A stretch of 64,000 nucleotides of DNA from Pelecanus crispus. Lineage: Eukaryota; Chordata; Aves; Pelecaniformes; Pelecanidae. The stretch lies in the NCBI RefSeq assembly GCF_030463565.1, contig NC_134649.1, positions 1,126,001-1,190,000 of the forward strand. Reading direction: 5' to 3'. Positions within the stretch are counted from its first letter, which is position 1, and the number at the start of each line of letters is the position of its first letter. The position numbers and the translations under genes were made by a program. The notes under the pieces are model-generated. The model was given only the letters and a program-made list of their open reading frames with translations, made no database searches and was not told the origin of the DNA. This document shows positions 24,701 to 36,700 of the stretch, piece by piece.

Positions 24701-27700
24701 AATATCCAATCTAAATCCAATCTATGGATGGAAGCAACACCGGTCCAGCCAGGACACAGGCTCCTGGGCGTTACACGCAGCAGACCGCAGCCACAGCCCC
24801 TCCCTGGGGCTGGCAGGACACAGTGTCTGTCTGTCCAGCACAAGGGAAACCTCAGCTCCTGCCCTATGACCAAGTCCAGGGCTGCTCATGTAGAAAGCTA
24901 AAAACAGATCACAGAAAGAGCTGGCAAATCTTGTTCTGCCTTAGAAAAAAACTGCTGCATTATACCGGTTCCTACAGGGCCTAGGGATGTCAGGAAATAC
25001 CTAAGGAATGGCAAGAGTTCCCACAGAAGGCGAGGTGAGGACAGCCGTGTCCGGAACCGCCAGCAGACCCCAAACTCAGAGAGCCAGCCTGCTTCAACCT
25101 TGCAAACTCCGTGGGACGTCTCCGCTCGCCCTCCCGGTGCTTTGTGTCCGTACCAAGCAGTTCACGGGGACAAGACGGGCTAAGAGCAGGAACATCTCCA
25201 CCCCTGAGCTGGCTCCCACTCTCAGATTTCTGCAACGACCCCAGCTTGGTCCTGATGGCCTCTGGCTGCGTCCTTTGGTCACGGGCAATGCAAGGGGCAT
25301 CGCTGGGCAGACTGCTGAGCAGAAACCTCTGGAGTAAAACTTTTTGCTATCCTACAGCTTTTATCGTCGGCCATGAGGTGAAAGAGATGCAGAAACATGC
25401 CCTTCCACAAGCTGCCTGATAGGATTTAATAGCGATGCAGCCAGCGGAGGCTCCGCAGAAAGCACCCCGCTGCCGGAGGGACCTCTTGGCCAGGGGGAAA
25501 AGCCTTTCCCCACCTCTCCCCTTGCGAAAAGCCTCTGCAGCCGTGGTGCAGGACGCACCGTGTGTTTGGGGCTGCCAAAGCCCTGCAGAGGAGCACGCGC
25601 GGGGCAGGACGGCGAACCGTGCAGATGCTGCAGCCCGTGAGGGGAGCACTGTCCTGGCACCACCGACCAGAGCCGCATCCAGCATCGGAGCACGTGTACG
25701 CACGTATGCACGCACACACACCGAAGCTTTCGGGAAGGCTGGGCCCGAAGGGGAGCCAACTGACAGCAGCACAGCTCTTTTTTGGCAGCCTTCTGCCCCA
25801 GCCACAGCTCGTGGATAAATCACCCCCGAAGCCTCCTGCACCCGGTCTGCAGCGTGCACGGGACGACATTTTTCTGGATGACCTCACCCGCAACACGCTG
25901 CCTCGCTGCCTGCTTTTGTCCTCCTTTTTGCAACATGTACTTGACCCGTGACTTGGGAGAGCTGTAAATAATAACCACTGCCATCAGCTGAGATTGATAC
26001 GACCCTGCTGAAGCTGCTGAGTTGCGCTCTGGCTCAAGTGCCCGGGAGCTTACGGGGCCAGCGGAGCTGGGGCCCTGGGGCTGGCCCCCGTGGAAGAGGC
26101 TCAGCCTGAACTCTCCCAAATCCATGTCTCGGCTCACACCATCCACCAGCCCAGGGAGAGGGGCTCAGCCCTCCTCCAGCCGCTCGCCTGCGGCCAGACA
26201 GGGTGAGCATCCTCACTCCACTCCTGCCCGATTTGCTCCTGTATTTCCCTTCTGTTCTGGAAGCCAAGCACTCAAACCTTGCAAAGGCGAGCTGATTTTA
26301 AACAAAAGCAAATGCCCTCAGCTCCCGTCCTCCTCGACTTCCCATGCTGCAGGGCCCGTGCAAACCCACAGCGAAGAGCTCTCAGCACAAATGTATGTAA
26401 AACACCCCACCAGCTCCTGCCGCACCACAGCCCTCCTGCTCCAAGCAGGAATCCACACCTATCTCCCAGAAACAGGCAGGAAACATCTCCTGGCACTCTG
26501 TGCAACCTAGAAAGTATGAGTGTCCTTGAATTGCTTTTTCCAGTGGCAGCCGCTCTCAAGGAAATGCTCGCTGGTCCCAGCCTCCCCCCTTGCAGCATGC
26601 CCGGACCGTCCCCCTCCATCAGCTGCCCCAAAAGCTGCCCCGGGGACCCTGGGACCCCCGGCCGGTGGTGCAGTAGGGCGGGAGGGGGGAACACAAGTGT
26701 CTGACGCCGCGGGGCAGCACAGACCCCCGGTGCTCTGCCCGCGCCAGGCACCCTCCCATGTGCTCTCCATAAAACCCTGGAAACACTCCCCCCCGGAGAG
26801 GCCCAGCCAGGCGGGAGACCGGCCCTTCAACGCTCCCTGGATTTCTCTAAAGCTCTTTTGTCTCCATCGCCCAGACGCCAAGGAACACCCGGTGCGGTAA
26901 CAGGACACCGAGCAAGGAGCAAAGCGCTGATAAAGCAGAGGGTCCGGCAGGCGAGCGCGGCGGGGGCACTGGAGAGCGGTGACCGCAGCAGATGTGGCTT
27001 TTCCCCCCTCCCGAGACCTCCTGAAACCAAAGACCCAGGAATTTCTAAGACATCCGCGTGGTAGGGGGATGCTCTGCCTGCTCCGCTCCTCCGCCGCGGG
27101 CGGCCGAGCCCTGGGGTCCCGCGGGAGCTGGACTCACCGGTCCCGCACGTGGCGGTGCAGGTGGTCCAGGAGCCAAAGCGCCAGAAGAACTCCGCCTGCT
27201 CGATTTCGTTCTCGCTGTCCGCCGGGCGCTGGATGGTGTACTGGTACCGCACGCCGGGGTTGGTCTCCTGAAACAGCAGCTGCGGGGAGACGAGGGGCGG
27301 TCAGGGAGGTGGCTAGTGCAGAGCAGTCCGGGCTGGCCATTGCACCCCACGGGCTTTTCAGGAGATAACAACCTGCCCACCACGGCCATAAAGACGTCAT
27401 TCTCCGACCGGCTCCGTACCAGGGCTGCATTACCTGCACCCCAGCACACAACCATTTCGGAAACAGCGTTAGCAAATGGCTGAAGCAGCGTAGGAGCAGC
27501 GGAGCCGCCCCAGCTCAGAGCGTTGGGCTTGTGGAAATGGCAGGTAACAATAAAAAATAACAGCGAGAGCAGCGAGAACCACAAGGACTTTCGTTTTATG
27601 CCTCCCGCTGATGAAGAGCCTGGAAGGATTCCCCTGCTAATCCCATCCAGTCCCACCGCCAAATGCTGCCTCATCCAAGGACCTTCTCGAGGTTCAGCAT

Positions 27701-30700
27701 GGTGAAGGGCCCAGGATGGCCAGACGTCCCCTTCCCCGTCCCCTTCCCCGCATTCGGGGCTGGGGAGGAGGTTTTGCATGTGCCACCAGCGGGGTCTGCA
27801 GCACGCGGGGCAGGAACGATGCTCCCCGCAAGGACAGGCCCACGCTCGCTCCCACCGCTCGGGAGCATGCCGAGCCACGTCTGCCTCCCTCCATCGCTCT
27901 TCCCGAACTCTCAGCCGGGGATGTTACGGCTGGAGGGAGCTCTGCCCGCTCCCAGCCCCGTGCGCTGGACACCCGATGCGCTCCCCACCCGTGGGACGGA
28001 CACTCGGCTGCCCATCAGTCACAGGAACCTCCCGTCCTTTGGGACGGCGGCAGAAGGAACGGAAGGTGACAGCAGCAAGAGCCCAGCCCCACAAAGGAGG
28101 AATCAAATCTCGCCTCCACGTGTCCCAGACAGCTGCGACTGCTCCAGCAACCGCCTTGGGGAAGCACTGCAGCACACCTCAGCTGCGTGTTGAGATGCGC
28201 GACGCGCGCCCGAAGGAATTTCCTTAATTGCTCCCCACTTGAAACGGGTTCCCGCCGCCCTCAGCACGCACGAAGCGGCTCCTGCGGTTGACACAAATCC
28301 TGCCCAAAGCACCGCCTGCACCAGCGCTCGGCAAAGGCTGGGAGTTTAACCTTGTTTTTCTTAGCCTAAGCGCTCCCATTATTGCCAAAGCTTTGTTGTT
28401 CTTGGAGCTTTGGCGGGAGCCAGGGCGTCTTTCCAAAACCTCTTCATGAATATTGAAACATTTTTGTCCAACGGTTTTAATTAGGTTACGAATCCCAGAA
28501 AGCGATTTGTTGGTGCCGAGCACCCCAGCGTTGCCATTAACAGCAGCACTTGGCAGCAGACGAGCCCAGGATCCCGCTCACATTTCTTCCTGAGCCTCTG
28601 CTGAAGGAAACACAAAAGGCGAAGAATTTGGCTGCTCGGCGGGGCTGGGCTCCACGGCGAGCCTCTGCAAAGGGGCTGATGCTCGGGAAGAGTGCATCGG
28701 GCTGAGCCGCGATTGCTGGGGCCAGGGGGCTCCTGGGGGTCCGTGGCACGTGCCTCCGTGGCACGCGCCTCCGTGGCGGTCACTGCCTCTGCGCCACGCT
28801 TTGCACCACGAGGAATTTGAGCCTGGTGCCGGCTGTGCCATCGCCCGCGGCATGATTCCCACCAGCTTCTCTGGGGGAAAGCTTGGCCTCGTGGGCACGA
28901 CATGTTGGCTCCCGACAGCTGTGCGTTAACCAGCAGATCGCCGGCTCCTGACCGTCCTGGTGGCCATTCCCGGGGGAAGGAATTGCAGAGCCAGGCACGG
29001 GCAGCAGCAGCAGGCAGCTCCCGAGGGACCTGCCCGGCAGGGACGGCCCCGAGCCCCCCGCACCGCGCTGCCTTCCCACCGCCCTCCCCACCAACAGCTA
29101 TAACCCCTGCAAAGCCGTGCAAAGCTCGTTAAAATATAAAGCCACGCAGAAAAGCAATTCCCCAGGCAGCTCTTTTCCATGGAAACAAGGTGAAAATTAA
29201 TAGAGTGGGATCGGTCCGCAAAATAAGGCAATAATATCCAGATAAGTGCTAGAACTGCCGCTGCTGTAGCAGAGGAGGGGATCAGCGACGGTCGAGCTGG
29301 GCTCATATTAAAGGTGTTTGCAGGATGCGTGAACTCGAGAAGGGGCTTCCCGGGGAGCAGGGACAGCGGCCGGGGGCTTGGACCACCTGCGCCAGCCGAG
29401 GGGCAGCCGCACGAGCCTGGGGACGCAACTGCGCGCTCCCATCGCTGGGGCAAAGACTGAGACTCTCCTGCCGACCCGGAGGCAGAAGGACCCTTGGGGT
29501 GAGCAGGTCACGTAGAAATAACTAACCCCTGCAGTTCATTAGCTGCCGAGTCTGCTGCCCCGCCGTCCGCTCTGCACAAAGGCTGTCTGCCGGAGGCAAT
29601 GCCTGACAGGAGCAGGAGACGGGCACGTGCCCTCCTCCTGCCCCCAACTCTGCCATCCTGGACACACGCTGCTGCAATGCAATTTTTTAAAAAATTTTTT
29701 TTTTTTTTGGGTGGGACTATGTGGTTAATTGTAACCTCTTCTGCCCAGATGCAGACAGGCAGAGCAGTAGGTCCCGGGTGCCCTCCCCTGCCCTGGGAGC
29801 CACGGGTGATGCCAGGCAGCATCGCTCTGCGATGGGGCTTCCCTCCTCAAAGCCTCGGGGGGATGATGGGAAAAAAAAAAAAAAAGGCTTATTCTGGGGA
29901 GGGGAGTAGCTTTCCAGCAATTCCCACATGCAAAAAGAGTAAAATTTGAAATTTCTAGTTGTTTCAGAGGATTTCAAATGATCCTTTTGGATTTTTACCT
30001 TCTGCCTCAAGGGCTTTTGCAAGGAAGCAGAGCCCGAGCTGGAGCGCCCTGGGCAGCATCGCCCAAGTTTGGACCACGGAGCAGGACCCCAGGGACCGAG
30101 CTCCTCACCGGGGCGCCAGGCCATGCAAAGGGGGGGATGGCGCCGGCGGGAGCACGGTGCTGCCGAGGGGTGCCGGCGGGCCACCCTCTGCCACCGCACA
30201 CGGCACCGCGACAGCTCCCACCGCCTCCGCCGGCTGCCCCAGCCCTGCCAGAAGCACCGCGGGCTCTTCCCCTGCTCTTGGTAAGTGTCCTGCTTTCAGC
30301 TGGGATAGAGTTAATTTTCTTCCTAGCAGCAGGCACAGTGCTGTGTTTGGGATTTAGGATGAGAATAATGCTGATCACACACCGATGGTGTAGTTGTTGC
30401 TGAGCAGTGCTTACACTAAGTCAAGGACTTTTCAGCTTCCCCTGCTCTGCCAGGGGCACAAGAAGCTGGGAGGGGGCACAGCCAGGACACTGACCCCAAC
30501 TGCCCCAAGGGCCATTCCATCCCGTACGGCGTCATGGGCAGTATGGAAACTGGGGGGGTTGGCCGGGGAGCAGCGATCGCTGCTGGGAACTGGCTGGGCA
30601 TCGGTTGGCGGGTGGGGAGCAATTGCATTGGGCATCACTTGCTCTATATATTATTATTATTATTATCATTATTGTTACTATTATCATTACTATTTTACTT

Positions 30701-33700
30701 TATTTCAATTATTAAACTGTTCTTATCTCAGCCCAGGAGTGTTTCTCACTCTCACTCCTCCGATTCTCTCCCCCATCCCTCGGGGCAGGGGCAGTGAGCG
30801 ATGGCTGCGTGGTGCTGAGCTGCTGCCTGGGGCTGAACCAGGACAACGAGATACGGGAAAGGCCTCAGGAAAGGGGCTCTTTCTCCTCACGCTCTCTCTC
30901 TGCTGTGTAAATATTTTGAGGAACACTGCAAAGGGGACGAGGCTCAACTGGAAGAGGTGTGGGCTGGAAACGCTCCCCAGTGTTCGGCTGTTCCCGACAT
31001 TGGCTCCCGGAGAAACGCGGCCCCATCCCTCGGACAGCAGGGAAGCGCCAGGACAGCCCGCGGCAGCTCAGCCCCGCACGGGAAGGCAGCAGAGCCGGCG
31101 GCTCCGTCCCCACCATCCTCCCCGCCGCACGCCCCGAGCACCAGCAGCGCCCGGGCCGTACCTGGATCCACACGGGCTCCACGGTGGGCCCCGGCGAGGT
31201 GAGGTTCTCCCAGTTCCCCGTCCTCTTGTAGGTGAAGGTGGTCCCCGCCACCCTGTAGTCCCCGTTCCACTGGATGGTCCAGCCGCCGTTCAGGAAATAC
31301 TTCTCCGGGTCCTCGCTCCGCAGCGCCAGGAAATTCCCGGCTTCTGCGACTTCTTCAATCCGGATCTCCCGGGCTCCCACGGGGATAATCCCAATATCGA
31401 CATAGCCTGGGAAGGGAACCGATCATCACTCTCAGGGAGTCGAAGGCGCGGCAGAGACGATGCGCGCGCTCAGGTGGGTGCCGGCGTCCCTCGGGCGCCA
31501 GCATCGTGCCATCCGTGCGCCTCGGTAAGGCACCACCAAACCCCACCTTGCGCTGAGCCCAGCCGCGTTCCCTGCTGGGAGAGCCCATGGCACAGCAAGA
31601 CGTTTTCCATACGGGCGCTGGCAAGGCATTACCACGCTTTCAGCGTGTCCTTGTCAACCCACAAAATCCCCTCAAACCTCTGCAAACCGGCTCCAGCGTG
31701 CACAGATTTGTTTTCAGGCCTTTAGACACAAAAAGCAGTAAGGGGATTTTTTTATTCTGAGGAGCAAGAAGTGGAATGGCAACGCCAGGTCTCCCCATGC
31801 TGCCGCTTGGGTCTTATCCCATCCAAATCGACAAGTTTTACTTCCGTTAAAAAATTAATCCAGCCACCAAGCCAAGAAACATGGAATTAATTATTACTCT
31901 CCCCTTAACTGGTTTAGTGGTGGACTTGGTAATGTTAGGTTAATGGTTGGACTGGATGATCTTAAAGGTCTTTTCCAACCTCAACGATTCCATGATTTTA
32001 AGTCGTGATTAAAAACCACAGCGCAAACGAGCAGCGGCAGCGAGCCCGGCTCCGAGTGGAACAGGCAGGTGGTGTTTTGGGGACGGAGCACGGCGCCCTT
32101 ACCCAGCCCCTCGCTGTCCTCGAAGGTCTTCTGGATGGTGTGGCAGGTGGAGCCGTCCCCGCGGCAGACGCCGCACCGGTCCTCCACTGCGTTGGAGTCG
32201 ATCTCGTAGTCGCAGCCCACGTTCTGCAAGGCAGCCCCGTCAGTCGCCCGCACCCCTGCACGCCCCCAGCCTCGCACCGCGCCGGCACCTGCCGACGCGG
32301 GAGGACCGGGGGAGAGACGCAATGGTCCTAAACAGTGGGAAATAAGGAACGTGGATGGGAGAGCGGGGGGAGCTGGAGCCTTTTTGCAGGCTGGGCGGCG
32401 ATACGGACACCGCGGCTGCGATATGGGTTTCTCTAACATATCCTTGTGGTCCTGCTGTCCTGTTCATACACGGCGAGGAGCACGACCCACATCTCATTTT
32501 TACCTTTTCCTACCCCCGTCCCCGCGCAGCAGAGCCTGTCGGCACACGTTACACACCGAGCCGAGCTGGGAAAGCCCCTTGCTCCTTGGCCCTGCTAGTC
32601 CCATTTTAAAGCACTTCCTGAAAACTTTTTTTATGTTCTGCTGATGCTCTCCACACCTCATGCCAAATCGCTCGACCTGCGCAGAGCAAGAGCCTCCCTG
32701 TGATTTTGCACCGTAAAAGCCGCAGCCAAGACCCCGAAGGGACCGGCTGGGTCAGCGAGGAGCCTTCAGCCTCCGCTGCCCGAGGAGGTGCCCAGGCACC
32801 GCTGGCACGCACCTCCAGCAGCAGCAGCACTGCTTCAGCTACTGCCGTAGTCTGCAGTGAGCCAGGCTTAACCCTGGTGTGGCAGCCGGCAGCAGGCTCG
32901 GCGGCGACGAGGATTTTGTGCGTGAGCGAGCTCTGGCTAAGCGTGCTGTCACCTGCAGCGAGCTGCTGGATCGCACCCTGTCGTACGCGCCAAGTGAAAA
33001 ATCACGACCCCTGCGCTCTCCCTCCAGCCCGCGCATCGGCGTGCCGCAGCCTTTGAAGTAATTACAGTAATTACAGGAGGAAACGGGACCTTCCCAAAGC
33101 CTCCAATTGCCGTCGGGCCCCTGCCCGCTGCTGGCAGCAGCATGGCCAGCGAGAGGGAAGTTTCTGCGAATGGTTTTTATACAAGAGGCTGCAAGGAAAC
33201 TTAAGCTGGGGCAGGGTCTGGAGCACAGGGCTGGTGGGGAGCGGCTGAGGGAGCTGGGGGTGTTCAGCCTGGAGAAGAGGAGGCTGAGGGGAGACCTGAT
33301 CGCTCTGCAGCTCCTGGCAGGAGGGGGCAGGGAGGGGGGTCGGGCTCTTCTCCCAAGGAACAGCGATGGGACGAGAGGAAATGGGCTCAAGCTGCGCCAG
33401 GGGAGGTTTAGGTTGGATATTGGGAAAAATTTCTCCATGGAAAGAGTGGTCAAGCATTGGAACAGGCTGCCCAGAGAGGTGGGGGAGTCCCCATCCCTGG
33501 AGGGGTTCAAAAAACGGGCAGAGGTGGCACTTGGGGACATGGTTCAGTCTGGTCTACCCTTGATTGGCTTAGAGTAGACTTGGCAGTGTAGGTTAATGGT
33601 TGGACTGGGTGATCTTAAAGGGCTTTTCCAACCTAAATGATTCGATGATTCTATGATTGTTGACTGATTATTTTCCCTCTTTCCCGCTGCTTTTTTTGCC

Positions 33701-36700
33701 ATCCAAAGAGCCTATTTTTCCAAAAAGCCTTTCAGAGAGCGTCTTTACCTAACGCTACGGCAGACCCGACAGTGTCCTGCCTGCTTGTGCCTGTCCCCGG
33801 TGACACACGGCCATCAGCTTTGCAGCAGCGCAGCTCTGGCACATCCCGTGGCTGGAATCCGCCCCACAGACCATGGTACCACGGCACCTCAGATCGCCAC
33901 CCATCCCCTAATTGAACAGAAATCCAATGTCCTGCACGCGTGCTTATTCTATCCTAAACCTCGGGACCGCTTCCCTAGGGAAAGGGAAGGTGTGAACGAA
34001 GGGAACGTCCCGCTGCTACTGAACGCAGCTGGAGGACCCAGGCACAGCTCGGCAAAGCCTCCCCAGCCACGCCGGCATCTCCCCGGTGATTCCCAGCGCC
34101 GACCGCGCCATCTCTGCCGGATTCCTGTGCCTCCCGCGCTGGGAGATGCCCTCCCCGGCCAGCAGCCAGAGCAACGCTGCCGCACATCACAGCTCATTTG
34201 TAGGGAGCTTCCAAGAGATTAAAACAGCAGCCCAAAAGGAAGAACAAATCCCAGGGTTGGGACAGGCTGCCAAGCCGGGGGAGGCATCTCCACCGCTGCA
34301 GGTCAGAGCTGCGGCAGCTGCCAGCACTGAGTTCTGGGCTGGGCTGGGTGTCCTCTCTACGCACCCCTTCATATCCCCAGCCTTATTTTCAAGCGAAACT
34401 GTTCTTCCTTTACTTCCCTGTTTTTGTGCTCTCCTTCCTTGCAGCCAGCACAGAAGCTGGAACGCGGCCATACCGCGTACCTCGTGGAAATAAGGAAGGC
34501 TTTCTGAGCGGTGAATCACAAACCAAGCAAGCTCAGCCCGCTGGCGCGTGCCGGATGGGGACAGGGCTCACCGAAGGGATGGGTCACGGCACCCGCCCGC
34601 ATCTCCCCGAGCATGGGGGGTCCTTGGGCTCCCTCCCCGCCCGGCCCCAGCGCAGGACCCACCTTGCAGATGCCGTTGATGCACATGTCGCGGCTGGTGT
34701 TCATCTCGTAGCAGGGCGTCCCGTCGATGACGGCGTCCCGCAGCTTTTCCGCAAAGTATTCATCCTCCGGCCGGCAGTGCAGCTCACAGGGGTTAACTGG
34801 GGAGCCCAACAGGCAGAAACTAAACCCGAGCAGCTGGGGGCCACGTAACCATCTCCGAAAACATAAATTAACCCTGCAAGCCCAGCCATAATTTAAAATA
34901 TGGCATAAACATGCTGCAAGGCAAATCTTACAGACACGAACAGCAAAATCAGGCCGTTAGCAAGACTGTGTTTCAGGGTTTTCATTGGGGCTGCGGGCAG
35001 AAACCCGGCAGCGGGCTTTGCCCTTGACTCACTGTTGTTGGGCACCGGCGTCCACCTGTAGAGCTTCCCTTTGTAGGGCATGGGGTTGAACTGGCTGCAC
35101 TGGACCTGGCGGAAGGAGGGCTTGTCGGGGGGACACGGCCTGACGTTGCAAATCCGGAACCGCTTCCGCTCCCCCAGGCAGTACCTGCCCCCGTACTTTG
35201 GCCTGTGCGTTGGAGAGAAAAGGGAAAAATCACAGAAGGGTTTGGGTTGGAAGGGACCTTAAAGATCACCTAGTCCAACCCCCCTGCCAGGGACATCTTC
35301 CCCTAGATGAGGTTGCTCAGAGCCCTGTCCAACCTGACCTTGAACACTTCCAGGGATGGGGCATCCACAGCTTCTGTGGGCGACCTCTTCCCGTGTCTCA
35401 CCACCCTCGCTGTAAAAAAATTCTTCCTTATGTCCAAGTCTCCCCTCTTTCAGTTTAAACCTGTTATCCTCTCTCCCATCAAACAAAGTTAGTTAGCTAT
35501 AGGACGAGAGGAAATGGGCTCAAGCTGCGCCAGGGGAGGTTTAGGTTGGAAATTAGGAAAAATTTCTTCACGGAAAGGGTGGTCAAGCATTGGAACAGGC
35601 TGCCCAGAGAGGTGGGGGAGTCCCCATCCCTGGAGGGGTTCAAAAAACGGGCAGAGGTGGCACTTGGGGACATGGTTCAGTCTGGTCTACCCTTGATTGG
35701 CTTAGAGTTGACTTGGTAGTGTAGGTTACTGGTTGGACTGGATGATCTTAAAGGGCTTTTCCAACCTAAACGATTCTATGATTCTATGAAAGCCCTACCA
35801 CACATGAGGGGAAACTCCCTTTTTATTCACAGCTAAGGGAGGGCGGCTGTGTACCTGCTGCTAAGGTTTGAGCTCACCAGGCTGGGTCAAGCCTGAGTCC
35901 CGCTGGAGTCAGCGGGGAACTCCCCCAGTTATAACCCACACCCATGGCTCTGCTGCAATGTTCGGGTCAGAAAGCCGGCTACGAACCCAACAGCTGCTCC
36001 AGAAGGATCCCCGCTCCACAGAGCAAGCTTTTGAAACGCGGGGAAACCATGGCCCACGTCCTTCTTCTCCAAGTCCCTCCCGCACCAGCTCCCCGCTGCC
36101 GCTGCCGGGCCACCCTACGGGACCACGCAGGGTGAGACCGCGGACCAGAGGCAGCTTTTGCTGAGTGACGGCTCTCAAGCCGGACGGGCTACGTCTTGGG
36201 GCTTGTCCCTCTTGCCAGTCTCTCCTTGATGTTGCCAGGATGGCCAGTTTTACAGGCCTAGTGCATGCTGTTATAAAAACAGTTATTCAAGTCAGGTGTC
36301 ACTGGCAGCGTTCACGTCTGAAGCCTCTCCACCTTCTGCAGCTGCAGCCAGGCACCCGTCCCCGGGGGTAAAACATCTTCGTCATCCCGGCTGCCACGGC
36401 TGATGAGATGCCAGTGCTCCCATGAGCCGGGTCAGCCAGGCGCCTGTTCCGCGGCTGCTCCGGAGGAGCTGCTCTCCATCCCGCTTGGGACGCGCTTCCG
36501 ACTCTGCTCCTCTACTGCCCAAGGGAATGGCAAAGCTGCCGTTGGACTTTTTAAAGTACAAGGGACTTTAAAAACAACACTAGTTTTTTCTCAGATGCCA
36601 ACAGACTCTCAAAATACTGCCAGTGTCTCCTGACGCGTGCCTTTTCCTTTGGTCACGGCATTCTCCATGGCCCACGTCCCTGCAACCTCATGAAAATTAC

